Source of the DNA: JBBSOW01 sp038259365
GTDB lineage: Bacteria; Actinomycetota; Actinomycetes; Propionibacteriales; Propionibacteriaceae
NCBI GenBank assembly: GCA_038259365.1
Contig: JBBSOW010000134.1
Coordinates: 1 to 7,939, forward strand
Length of the DNA stretch: 7,939 nt
Direction of reading: 5' to 3'
A program made the translations under genes and the position numbers. The notes beneath the pieces were generated by a model. It worked only from the letters and a program-made list of their open reading frames with translations. It did no database searches and was not told the origin of the DNA. Of this stretch, positions 1 through 7,100 are shown piece after piece (the stretch's first letter is position 1; every line of letters starts with the position of its first letter).

Positions 1-650
1 ACGTGGCGGTGCTCGTCGAAGACCAGGTGCTCGTAGACCTCGTCGGTGATGACTAGCAGATCGTGGCGGATGGCCAGCTCGGCGATGGCGGCAAGCTCGG
101 CCGCGGTGAACACCGTCCCGGTGGGGTTGTGCGGGGTATTCACCAGGATCGCCCTGGTCTTGGCATTGACGGCGGCTGCGAGAGCGTCCAGATCGGGTCG
201 GAAGTCTGGCGCGGGGAGCGTGATCGTCCGGGCCACCACGCCCGCCATCTGCGTCACCGCGAGATAGCTGTCGTAGGCCGGTTCGAAGACCAGCAGCTCA
301 TCGCCTGGGTCGAGGAGCCCGAGGATAGCCGCGGCGATGGCCTCGGTGGCCCCGGTGGTGATGACCACCTCGGGGCGGTCCAGCTCGATTCCGTAGTAGC
401 GGCTCTGGTGGGCGATCACGGCATCGAGCAGCTCCGGCGTGCCGTGTCCGGGCGGATACTGGTTGCGCCCGGCCCGCATCGCCGCCACCGCGGCCTCGAC
501 GACCGAATCCGGCCCCTGCTCGTCGGGGAACCCCTGACCCAGGTTCACCGCGCCCGTGCGGGCGGCCAGGACCGACATCTCGGCGAACACCGTCGTCGAA
601 ATGCCGTCCATCCGCCGGGCCGCGCGTGATCTCACCAAACCGGGGCTCAT
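1..650 (-). CDS. dapC: N-succinyldiaminopimelate aminotransferase-like PLP enzyme (3' end outside window)
   Basis: Fold-type I, class I/II PLP aminotransferase. The closest relative I recall is M. tuberculosis Rv0858c (DapC), which makes N-succinyl-LL-2,6-diaminopimelate from the keto form and glutamate in the cytosolic lysine/peptidoglycan pathway. The 216 visible codons show TTVFAEMS (19-26), NLGQGFPDE (36-44), TGATEAIAAAIL (99-110), NTPHNPTG (171-178, with the conserved Asn175) and ITDEVYEHLVFD (201-212, where Asp203 and Tyr206 should contact the PLP ring). The Schiff-base lysine and the C-terminal half lie beyond base 1. The ATG at 650 is preferred because GGAG sits 6 bases upstream. An in-frame ATG at 662 is the alternative. 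It lies 137 bases downstream of trhO on the same strand, with a possible terminator between, so it may or may not be co-transcribed. Related kynurenine or methionine aminotransferases share these motifs, so the exact substrate is inferred. Confidence 0.85.
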   Translation of the reverse strand, partial: MSPGLVRSRAARRMDGISTTVFAEMSVLAARTGAVNLGQGFPDEQGPDSVVEAAVAAMRAGRNQYPPGHGTPELLDAVIAHQSRYYGIELDRPEVVITTGATEAIAAAILGLLDPGDELLVFEPAYDSYLAVTQMAGVVARTITLPAPDFRPDLDALAAAVNAKTRAILVNTPHNPTGTVFTAAELAAIAELAIRHDLLVITDEVYEHLVFDEHRH

Positions 651-731
651 CGAAGACTCCATGGATCCCACCCTGCCGCCTCGGCGGTCAGGCGGCAACC
701 ACCAGGTGCCGGAGCCGGTCACTCAGCCGTG

Positions 732-754
732 ACACCAGCTTCACGGCCTGGTGT
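732..754 (-). terminator. Hairpin between trhO and dapC, possible terminator
   Basis: A perfect 7-bp inverted repeat (ACACCAG at 732-738, CTGGTGT at 748-754, 9-base loop) starts 33 bases after the trhO stop codon. No T-run follows it on the minus strand. It is therefore a U-less actinobacterial-type terminator at best, or an incidental hairpin. Confidence 0.3.
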
Positions 755-787
755 TCGGCCGCGTTCGACGAAGGGATCGTAGGCCTC

Positions 788-1702
788 CTACCCCTGTCGG
801 TCGTGCTGGCGCTGCCGCTCCCGAAACGCGGCCTTGCGCGCCACCGTGGTCTCGTCGAAGCAGAACCGGCAGCTCACCCCGCGCTCGTAGCGGAAATCGC
901 GGAGGTCCTCGGACCGCAGCGGCCAGCCGCAGCCGTGACAGATGGCCCCCGCGCCCGGAACCATCGCGTGCCCGACGGTGACGCGCGAATCGAAGACGAA
1001 GCACTCCCCCTCCCAGCGGCTGTCGGACTCCGGGGTTTGTTCCAGGTAGCTCAGGATGCCGCCGTCGAGGTGGACGACGTCGGTGAAACCGAGCTGGTTC
1101 AACAGGCTGGTGCTCTTCTCACAGCGGATGCCGCCGGTGCAGAACATCGCGACGGGCCGGCCCTCCTGCCCCACCAGGTTCTCGGCCGCCCAGCGGGGGA
1201 ACTCGGTGAAGGATTCGAGCCCGGGGTCGAGCGCGCCGGAGAAGGTGCCGGCCTCCACCTCGTAGTGGTTGCGGGTGTCGATCACGAGGGTGTCGCCACC
1301 GTCGATCAGCTCGTTCCATTCCGCGGGCCCGACCTTGCGGCCGGCCTCCCCGCCCGGATCGACCTCGACCCCCAGGCTGACGATCTCGCGCTTCAACCGG
1401 ACCTTGAGCCGGCGGAAGGGCTGGCTCGGCGCGTGACTCTCCTTGTATTCCAGGTCGGTGAATCCGAGACTTCCCAGCTCGACGGCGAGGGTGTCGATGA
1501 CCTCTCGGGAGCCGGCGACCGTCCCATTGATGCCCTCCCCGGCGACGATGAGGGTACCGCTCAGCGCCCGATCCCGGGCGAACGCGCGCAACCGATCGCG
1601 CATCATCGCGGGATCCTCGAGACGCCGAAACTGGTACAGCGCGGCCACGACGAAGCCTGGTTCGGCCGCCGGGTGGTCTGTTCGGGGTGGGTGCGCGCTC
1701 AT
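788..1702 (-). CDS. trhO: tRNA uridine(34) hydroxylase TrhO (YceA-type rhodanese-domain protein)
   Basis: TrhO proteins perform oxygen-dependent hydroxylation of wobble uridine 34 in certain tRNAs, giving 5-hydroxyuridine. The product is 304 residues, normal for the family. An N-terminal acylphosphatase-like domain (about 15-110, with GTLIVAGEGINGTVAG at 49-64) precedes a rhodanese domain (about 125-225). The rhodanese active loop is CTGGIRCEKS (188-197), with Cys188 and Cys194. DGGILSYLEQ follows at 213-222. The C-terminus carries CHGC (255-258) and CRFC (278-281), a probable metal-binding knuckle, then a basic tail. The ATG at 1702 is preferred. The reading frame is open up to 1792, but a longer start would run into the divergent regulator, whereas GGTGA lies 5 bases before 1702 and a good -10 box lies just upstream. 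dapC follows on the same strand. The stop is TAG at 788-790. Confidence 0.93.
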   Translation of the reverse strand: MSAHPPRTDHPAAEPGFVVAALYQFRRLEDPAMMRDRLRAFARDRALSGTLIVAGEGINGTVAGSREVIDTLAVELGSLGFTDLEYKESHAPSQPFRRLKVRLKREIVSLGVEVDPGGEAGRKVGPAEWNELIDGGDTLVIDTRNHYEVEAGTFSGALDPGLESFTEFPRWAAENLVGQEGRPVAMFCTGGIRCEKSTSLLNQLGFTDVVHLDGGILSYLEQTPESDSRWEGECFVFDSRVTVGHAMVPGAGAICHGCGWPLRSEDLRDFRYERGVSCRFCFDETTVARKAAFRERQRQHDRQG

Positions 1703-1703
1703 C

Positions 1704-1722
1704 GTGATCACCGCAGAGTATA
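1704..1722 (-). promoter_or_regulatory. Probable -10 box and short leader of trhO
   Basis: TATACT (bases 1717-1722 read on the minus strand) matches the sigma-A -10 consensus at five of six positions. It would place the transcript start only a few bases before the ATG at 1702. I see no convincing -35. An 8-base palindrome, GTGATCAC (1704-1711), sits between the -10 and the start codon and could be an operator, but this is unproven. Confidence 0.4.
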
Positions 1723-1749
1723 GAGGGCAAGCACGGAGCCGATCGGCGT

Positions 1750-1755
1750 TACAGT
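1750..1755 (+). promoter_or_regulatory. Possible -10 box of the PucR-family gene (leaderless)
   Basis: TACAGT lies 6 bases before the ATG at 1762. Transcription would then begin at or next to the start codon, giving a leaderless message, which is common in actinobacteria. This fits the lack of a Shine-Dalgarno sequence before this gene. No clear -35 is seen. Confidence 0.35.
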
Positions 1756-1761
1756 GAGCCA

Positions 1762-2973
1762 ATGCCTGCTCCTCGCTCGGTCTCCCCGCCACCCTCGGCG
1801 AGAGTACGGGCCAGCGTCGTCAAACGCCTCGCGGCCCAGACCGGCGCGATGGCGACCGCCACCATCACCGAGATGGAGGCCAAGCACGGCTGGTTCAACG
1901 CTCTGGACGCCGAGAACCGGTCGTGGATCACGCTGGTCGCCAAGGCTGGCATCGACGGATTCGTCCAGTGGTTCGCCGATCCCGACGCCTACGATTCGCG
2001 GGCCGAGATCTTCGGCGCCGCTCCCCGCGCACTGGCCCGCAAGATATCGCTGCACCAGACCGTCGAACTGGTACGCACCACCATCGACGTGGTGGAGCGC
2101 GAGGTCAACGCCATGTCGCGCAGCGACCGCGCCCACCTGCTGCCCGCCATCGTCGCCTACAGCCGCGACGTCGCCTTCGCCACCGCCGAGGTGTACGCCC
2201 GCGCGGCCGAACTCCGCGGGGCCTGGGACGTCCGGCTCGAGGCGCTGGTGGTGGATTCGGTGCTCCGCGGGGAGACCGACGAGACCGTCCTCTCCCGCGC
2301 CTCCACGCTCGGGTGGGCCGCCCACCAGAGCGTGACCGTCGTCGTCGGCGCCGCCCCACCCACGGAGCCAGGAGCCTCCACGCACTCCGCGCTGGAGCAA
2401 CTCCACAAGCGGGCTCGACGCGACGGACTGGACCTGCTGGCCGCCGTCCAGGGTGAGCGTCTCGTTGTCATCGTCGGCTCGGCCGGGCTGACCGACGAGG
2501 ACACCGCGATTGCCGCGCTGGAGGGGTTGGCCGAGGCCTTCGGTAATGGACCCGTCGTGGTGGGGCCGGTCGTCGGGCACCTCATGGACGCCTCCCAGAG
2601 CGCGCGTTCGGCGCTCTCGGGACTGCGGGCCGCCCCGGCGTGGCCGCAGGCTCCGCGCCCCGTCGGGGCCACCGATCTGCTGCCCGAACGCGCCCTGTCC
2701 GGCGACGGGCACGCCCGCCGGGCGTTGGCCCGCGACGTGTACGGACCGCTCAAGGCGGCCAACGGCGGGCTGCTCGAAACGCTGGTCAGCTTCCTCGATT
2801 CCGGCGGCTCGATCGAGGCCACCGCGCGTAACCTGTTTGTGCACGCCAACACGGTGCGCTACCGGCTGCGGCGCATCCACGAGGTCAGCGGGTACAGCGC
2901 CACCAACGCGCGCGATGCTTACGTGCTGCGCCTCGCGCTCACTTTGGGACTGCTGCTGCCGAACCCCGCCTGA
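1762..2973 (+). CDS. PucR/CdaR-family transcriptional regulator (Rv2242-like)
   Basis: DNA-binding regulator of 403 residues. The architecture is an N-terminal helical RsbRD-like region (about 15-165), a CdaR GGDEF-like segment (about 185-290, without catalytic motifs) and a C-terminal PucR helix-turn-helix (about 337-377, including LFVHANTVRYRLRRI at 358-372). WDVRLEALVVDSVLRGET (155-172) and DLLPERALSGD (305-315) closely resemble my recollection of M. tuberculosis Rv2242, which lies directly upstream of the fatty-acid synthase II operon (fabD-acpM-kasA-kasB). The adjacent Streptomyces regulator FasR activates fabD. A role in fatty-acid gene control is therefore plausible but inferred, because no fabD follows here. 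The gene is divergent from trhO. The ATG at 1762 has no Shine-Dalgarno sequence and fits leaderless translation. Codon use is strongly GC-rich, unlike the DNA that follows it. Confidence 0.88.
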   Translation: MPAPRSVSPPPSARVRASVVKRLAAQTGAMATATITEMEAKHGWFNALDAENRSWITLVAKAGIDGFVQWFADPDAYDSRAEIFGAAPRALARKISLHQTVELVRTTIDVVEREVNAMSRSDRAHLLPAIVAYSRDVAFATAEVYARAAELRGAWDVRLEALVVDSVLRGETDETVLSRASTLGWAAHQSVTVVVGAAPPTEPGASTHSALEQLHKRARRDGLDLLAAVQGERLVVIVGSAGLTDEDTAIAALEGLAEAFGNGPVVVGPVVGHLMDASQSARSALSGLRAAPAWPQAPRPVGATDLLPERALSGDGHARRALARDVYGPLKAANGGLLETLVSFLDSGGSIEATARNLFVHANTVRYRLRRIHEVSGYSATNARDAYVLRLALTLGLLLPNPA

Positions 2974-2982
2974 TCAAGGCCG

Positions 2983-3276
2983 ATGATGACCCGCCGCCCG
3001 GAGACGCGGATCACAGTTGGGGTTGCTTTCGGAGAGTTCTGGGTTCGAAGACCGCTGATTATGGAGGGGGTTCTGACGGGTCGTTTGTCCGCGCGTCTGG
3101 CTGAGCTTGAAGAGACGCATGGCTTGGAACGACCCGTCAGAATTACTGTGAGCCGAGCGCGATTAGGTAACCGGCATCGTCCGCCGACTGATCGTGAGCT
3201 GATTGGTCTGGCGGCGATGATCCGTCTGGTGGCAGTGAAACTCCCACCCACTTCCGGGGCAAACCGAACTCGGTAA
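2983..3276 (+). CDS. Doubtful hypothetical ORF, possibly a decayed gene fragment
   Basis: This open frame of 97 codons starts 9 bases after the regulator stop, with only AAGG at 3-base spacing as a ribosome site. I do not recognise the product. The part from the internal Met at 3061 looks the most protein-like, with an amphipathic stretch (MEGVLTGRLSARLAELEE) and later PPTDRELIGLAAMIRL. The latter faintly recalls the N-terminal helix of some actinobacterial DDE transposases, but the likeness is too weak for a call. Codon use is much less GC-biased than in the regulator. The frame runs through a perfect 15-bp inverted repeat, which argues that the DNA or RNA structure may matter more than the protein. 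It may equally be a remnant left by an insertion. Confidence 0.25.
   Translation: MMTRRPETRITVGVAFGEFWVRRPLIMEGVLTGRLSARLAELEETHGLERPVRITVSRARLGNRHRPPTDRELIGLAAMIRLVAVKLPPTSGANRTR
3071..3142. repeat. Nested inverted repeat (15-bp outer stem, 6-bp inner stem)
   Basis: TTCTGACGGGTCGTT (3071-3085) is exactly complementary to AACGACCCGTCAGAA (3128-3142). Inside it, GCGTCT (3093-3098) pairs with AGACGC (3113-3118) around a 14-base loop. A single 72-base stem-bulge-stem could form on either strand. There is no T-run for a classical terminator. It could be a structured RNA, a transposon or integration remnant, a bidirectional terminator between the convergent regulator and peptide operon, or a protein-binding site. 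The repeat is directly visible; its role is unknown. Confidence 0.8.
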
Positions 3277-3357
3277 ACATATCTAGAAAACAGGTGTTTC
3301 CTTAGCAGTCTCCCGGCAGGGCGCCGAAGTCGTAGACCCACGCCGCGGAGAGCCCCT

Positions 3358-3606
3358 TTAGCGGCACGGCAGGGCGTCCCACCATCCAACACACCACCCT
3401 TCCCGACGGGTCCAGGTCTGTCCCCCACCGCAGCAGTACACCATGTCTTGAATCCAGCCTCGACATTGAGTTCCATTGGGGTAGCACCCCGGAGGAGGAT
3501 TGCCGCCGCCGCCGCCACCTGAGAGAGTCAGATGCTGCTCAGGTGCAGGGTATTCGAGTATGAGGTGACCTGCGGATGCGTGGCCACGCTGTTTTGCGAT
3601 CAACAT
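3358..3606 (-). CDS. Six-cysteine peptide precursor with hexaglycine linker
   Basis: Small secreted-type or RiPP-like precursor of 82 residues, of no family I can name. The hydrophilic N-terminal part (1-29, starting MLIAKQRGHAS) has no Sec signal or membrane segment. Six glycines (30-35) follow, then a core (36-82) with cysteines at 41, 48, 58, 59, 72 and 81. The spacing C-x6-C-x9-CC-x12-C-x8-C could form three disulfides in knottin style. The core is rich in Trp and Gly. It shares the glycine run, the following Asn, the first C-x6-C pair, PxGCY and YPNG with the 84-residue peptide two genes upstream, so the two are paralogues. The ATG at 3606 is chosen because AAAGGA lies 7 bases upstream; an in-frame ATG at 3687 would overlap the preceding gene. 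It is the last gene of the cassette, 37 bases after its neighbour. Processing by the upstream PatG-like protease is inferred. Confidence 0.8.
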   Translation of the reverse strand: MLIAKQRGHASAGHLILEYPAPEQHLTLSGGGGGGNPPPGCYPNGTQCRGWIQDMVYCCGGGQTWTRREGWCVGWWDALPCR

Positions 3607-3643
3607 GTTTGTGTCCTTTCCAGTGGTTTGTGGACAGTCGTCA

Positions 3644-3847
3644 TCAGCCGGGGGATGGCCGGCCGTGGCGGCTCGTGAAAATAACACGCTCGTTGAGCCA
3701 TTCGGCCCGGCGCAGGCAGGCCCCGCATGGCTTGATTCCGACTGCTCCCGTCGCCTTCTTCACCACGTCGCCCAGCCCGACATCCTGCTCGAGTTGGAGC
3801 GGAAGCCCCACGGTGCGTGTTGAGGGTGCCTGTCGTGGAATTTTCAT
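3644..3847 (-). CDS. 67-residue small protein with GIKPCGAC motif
   Basis: Short cytosolic-looking protein with a near-consensus AAGGAGG ribosome site 3 bases before its ATG, 31 bases after the preceding peptide gene. It begins MKIPRQAP, echoing the MRIPTPRA start of its upstream neighbour. It then has GLGDVVKKATGAVGIKPCGAC (24-44; Cys41 and Cys44) followed by LRRAEWLNERVIF (45-57). The arrangement lGDvVk-aT-a-GIkPCgaC--Ra--LN is one I recall from short hypothetical bacterial proteins and from the ends of some phage proteins; I know no established function. There is no glycine run and there are only two cysteines, so it is not a paralogue of the flanking Cys-rich peptides. It could be a second kind of substrate, a carrier or recognition partner, or an immunity factor; the sequence does not decide. 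Confidence 0.75.
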   Translation of the reverse strand: MKIPRQAPSTRTVGLPLQLEQDVGLGDVVKKATGAVGIKPCGACLRRAEWLNERVIFTSRHGRPSPG

Positions 3848-3878
3848 GATCCTCCTTAACGTCGAGGCCTGAGTCGTT

Positions 3879-4133
3879 TCACGAGTAGCAGCCGATCGGG
3901 AACTCGCCGTTGGGATACCTGCGTTGGCAGGTCACGCTGATAGCCCAGCTGCGGTAGCCAGCTTGGCCGCAGTCGTAACCACTGCGGGCACAGATCGCCG
4001 GATTGTCGGAGTTTCCGCCACCTCCTCCCTTTTTCGACGACGGTGTTATTCCGTCGCTCTTTGCCTGCGGCGCCCAGCGATAGCAGCCAGCTGGTAGCGA
4101 ACTTACGGCAGCCCTCGGCGTGGGAATTCTCAT
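3879..4133 (-). CDS. Four-cysteine-core peptide precursor with pentaglycine linker
   Basis: Precursor-like peptide of 84 residues. The N-terminal part (1-35, starting MRIPTPRAAV and ending SSKK) is basic and hydrophilic, with one cysteine (Cys17) in LPAGCYRW. Five glycines (36-40) are followed by a core (41-84) with cysteines at 48, 55, 69 and 82, spaced C-x6-C-x13-C-x12-C, ending FPIGCYS. It has no Sec signal or transmembrane segment. It is paralogous to the 82-residue peptide two genes downstream, sharing glycine run plus Asn, C-x6-C, YPNG and PxGCY. The ATG at 4133 follows one of the best ribosome sites in the window and begins 25 bases after the protease stop, so co-transcription with the protease is very likely. 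The strong site suggests high expression relative to the protease, as expected of a substrate. Leader removal near the glycine run is inferred. Confidence 0.82.
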   Translation of the reverse strand: MRIPTPRAAVSSLPAGCYRWAPQAKSDGITPSSKKGGGGGNSDNPAICARSGYDCGQAGYRSWAISVTCQRRYPNGEFPIGCYS

Positions 4134-4137
4134 TGGT

Positions 4138-4149
4138 CTCACCTCCTTT
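4138..4149 (-). promoter_or_regulatory. Near-perfect Shine-Dalgarno of the first peptide gene
   Basis: AAAGGAGGTGAG (read on the minus strand) matches the anti-Shine-Dalgarno complement over nine consecutive bases (AGGAGGTGA). It ends 4 bases before the ATG at 4133 and fixes that start against the longer open frame reaching back to 4382 inside the protease gene. Confidence 0.85.
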
Positions 4150-4158
4150 CGCGTGCAG

Positions 4159-7100
4159 TTATCGGATAGACCAGGAGCGCATGGGACTGACCGTGGCGGG
4201 AACGACATCCTCGACGTTGATCGTGAAGCGGTAGACTCGCCGCACGGTCTGGATCGGCCGGTCGGGAAAGAAGAACACGAGCTTGATGTCCCAATAGGAA
4301 GTGCTGTTTGGGTGCAACGTGGCTGGCACCGCCTCGATCGTGTCCAACTCCATGTTCTCGCGGTACGCGTCCTCATACACACGTTCGACCTCGAAGGCGT
4401 TCGTTGCCGCGAAATTCAGCGCGCGCTCCCACGGTTGCCGCCCCAAATTCCGCAGCTCGTAGTAGACGCGCTCAAGGAAATTGCTGATCCCCAAGCGCAG
4501 GTCGGTTGCGGCTTTGGTCTTACCGGCGTCCTCGGTCAACGCAGTGACCAACGCGTCGGTAGTCCAGCTGTACATCCCGCGCGCTTCAGGCGCAATTACC
4601 GGGAGCTTCGTGCCACTCTTGTGCGTTGTCGTACCCAGAATTACTCCGGGCACCGACAAGCGGGCAACGCCTTCCTCGAGCTGCTCACGAAGGAACTGGC
4701 GCATCAACGCCAGCGTGTCGGATGCGTACGGGCCAATCGGCTCAAGTGCGTAAATCGGGTTTCCCTCAAGTGTGAGGAGCCACTGCAGGGCGGCAGTGTC
4801 GAATGGATTCTCGTCCAGATGAGCGACCATATCGGCGGGATTCTCTGGTGTCTGACCATCCCCCATGCGCTGGGCAATAGAGTCGCGGCGTCCTTGGGAT
4901 TTGAAGTTGTAGGCGATTTCCCCCAACGCGTACACAAGTTCTCCTTGGACCAACCCGTCCGGGTCCGATTTGGCGGCGCAGGTTCGGCATTCGTCCCCCT
5001 CCCCATGTTGCCCGGGCGTCATCGGCACGGTATTGGGGTTAGCGAGCGGGGCCGTTCCGCCCGGCGCTGGCATTGTCAATTCTTCCATGATGGGTCCTCC
5101 TGAGATTGGTTGACTGATGTTTGTCTCCAATTGCGCGGAGGACGGCCCGTCGAGGCGAGGTACTAGGTCTTCGACGTCCATGACCGTGCAGGCGGTGACG
5201 ACCGAAACGAACGGGTTTGCTGCGTGGATCCCGTTTGCGAGCTGATGGAAGATGCCCGGCGAGGCGAAGAAGCCAATGCGCCCGCCGGGCGGTGCCATGC
5301 GGTTCCGCATCCGCGAGAGTTCCTCCTCGAGCCTCCGGTCAAGGTGTTCGAGACGATGACCATCGCCCTCCTGATCGGGTAAAGCACGCAGCTCCGTCGC
5401 AGCGATTTGTCCGCACCTTTCGACCAGTGTGCGGATGTCGCCGGACTGGTCCGGACCCGGAGCCAGTCGGTCGGCGGCTTTCAGCCAGGCCAACAACCCC
5501 TCAGGTGCGCATGCCAGCCGTTGCAAAGCGGTGACGCCAGGGTGCACTGCGGCTGCTTCGCGGGCCAGGAGCAGCGCCACTACCGGGACGACCGCGTTCA
5601 AGTATTCCTGTTCCGCATACCCGAGTCGTTCTGCGAGCACATATCTCAGCAGGATCGTCTCACCCGCAGCAGCAAGCCCCTCAGCGGCTTGACTGCCGAC
5701 GTAGGTGTCAAGGAAGTGGGAGAGCAAGTCGGGCAGGGTCTCCAGTGGCCAAGCGAGCCCGGTATTCGTCGGCGGCGGCTTTCGGCCGGGGTACGAATCA
5801 ATGCGGGCCTCCTCGCGCGCCGCGTGGTACGAGTGATACTCGAGGGTTGTGAGGGGCCGGACCCGGTCGACCGGTATCCCTTCGAGCTGCCACAATGGGA
5901 TGAAACTCGTCGTGCACGGGGGAAGGGGGATCCCGCAGACCAGCTGATATCTGGCGAGAAGGGTCTGCCACAGCTCCGCACCGTCAGCTCCGAAGACTTC
6001 CCGGAACGACGCTTCGTCGTGTGGAAGGTTGAGCGCTACGTTGACGATGATTGCCTTCTGCGCGCTGCAGTTGACGTACCACCCCAGCTCCTCGAGATAG
6101 TCCTCACCGCGCAGCAGGTCACGATAATACTGTAGTGCGGTAGCCGCATCGACAACGCGACACTCCAAGGTGTCGGTCTCTCTGCGGACACGGCCCAACC
6201 CGGACACGATCTCGTCAACGATGGACAAGTTTCGGTTCAGTGTCGCCTGGCCCGCACCGCGTAGCGATATGAGTTGGATATTCGCCGGATGCCTGTCCAC
6301 ATTGAGTGCCATGTGTCCGGCATCTCGACCACGCCACCGGCTATCGGGCGCCAGAGCGTGTGTGGTGCGGCCTCCGCCGACATACGCGCCGACGTGCCGG
6401 TGTCCGGCAGTCAGTTTCGACGTGTGTGGTAGCAAGCCAATCTCGGTGGAATGTTCTTCGGGGTGAACATAACTGATGATGGCGTAGAGCGGATCATTTG
6501 CGGTCAGGCCCGCGGCCGCGCGCAGGAACTCGTCCAGCACTGTCCATCCCGCTCGGCCGCCCGGGCTGAACTCTGGAGTGTCGGATGCCGGAAGCAGACG
6601 CATGCCGCGGCCGCCGGACGGGAGCGGATAGGTAAGGTCGGCGACGTTGTATGAGGAACCGTCAGGAACTCGGATATCAATACTCCCGAACTTTTCCGCA
6701 GTGACGCCGCGGAACTTGTTGCGTAGCGCCTCCTCCGAGACGGCAAACCCGGGTTCAGCAATTCGGGAATCCGTCGCAATCGCTGACTGCGATGAGCGCT
6801 CGACAATCCGTGAAACCGAGTCGGACCGTTGGGGTCCAGCAGCGGTGTAAATCTCCATCGCGTCGGTGACGTAGCGCAGTGCTGCAGTAGCGTCGAGAAT
6901 AGACGCATGTAGTCTGGGGTCCCAGACCGCCGTCATCGTTAGGGCGTCGCGAACCATGTTCGCGTCGGTGCGGCCCATCGCGTCGGCCTGCACGCTCATC
7001 AGCACGGCGGCGACACCGGAGACGACTGCAGTAGCAGAACTCGACCCACTGACGTACGCTGTGCCGCCCCTCGCGTCCGGGCCGGGAATATTGGAGCCCG

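Larger units (their letters stand above)
2974..3357. other. Low-GC junction between core genes and the peptide cassette
   Basis: Between the regulator stop and the stop of the last peptide gene no gene can be assigned with confidence. Composition falls abruptly. For example, bases 3241-3300 are half A/T, against 12 of 60 in 2701-2760; these two lines were picked as extremes. It contains one weak plus-strand ORF and a nested inverted repeat, listed separately. An imperfect hairpin (TCTCC near 3308 pairing with GGAGA near 3349) just after the last peptide gene could terminate the cassette, but it is weak. No direct repeats or tRNA that would mark an integration site were seen. Confidence 0.5.

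Noticed and set aside
63..629. Long plus-strand open frame opposite the aminotransferase
   Set aside because: The minus strand encodes clear aminotransferase motifs; the opposite frame is a shadow of high-GC codon bias with no recognisable domain.
626..1723. 365-codon plus-strand open frame opposite trhO
   Set aside because: The minus strand has full-length TrhO with its CTGGIRC loop and Cys pairs; the plus frame is an antisense shadow.
1708..2880. 390-codon minus-strand open frame opposite the PucR-type gene
   Set aside because: The plus strand carries the complete regulator with its helix-turn-helix; the antisense frame would also overlap the trhO promoter.
3286..3300. GAAAACA/TGTTTC inverted repeat as a terminator
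   Set aside because: The loop would be only two bases and the stem needs a bulge.
3302..3487. Alternative minus-strand frame over the end of the last peptide gene, ending ALPGDC, as a frameshifted longer core
   Set aside because: The normal frame has all six cysteines and a proper stop at 3358; no slippery site is visible.
4120..5103. Plus-strand open frames opposite the protease (also 5407-6135)
   Set aside because: They are antisense to conserved PatG-like domains and have no sensible ribosome sites or motifs.
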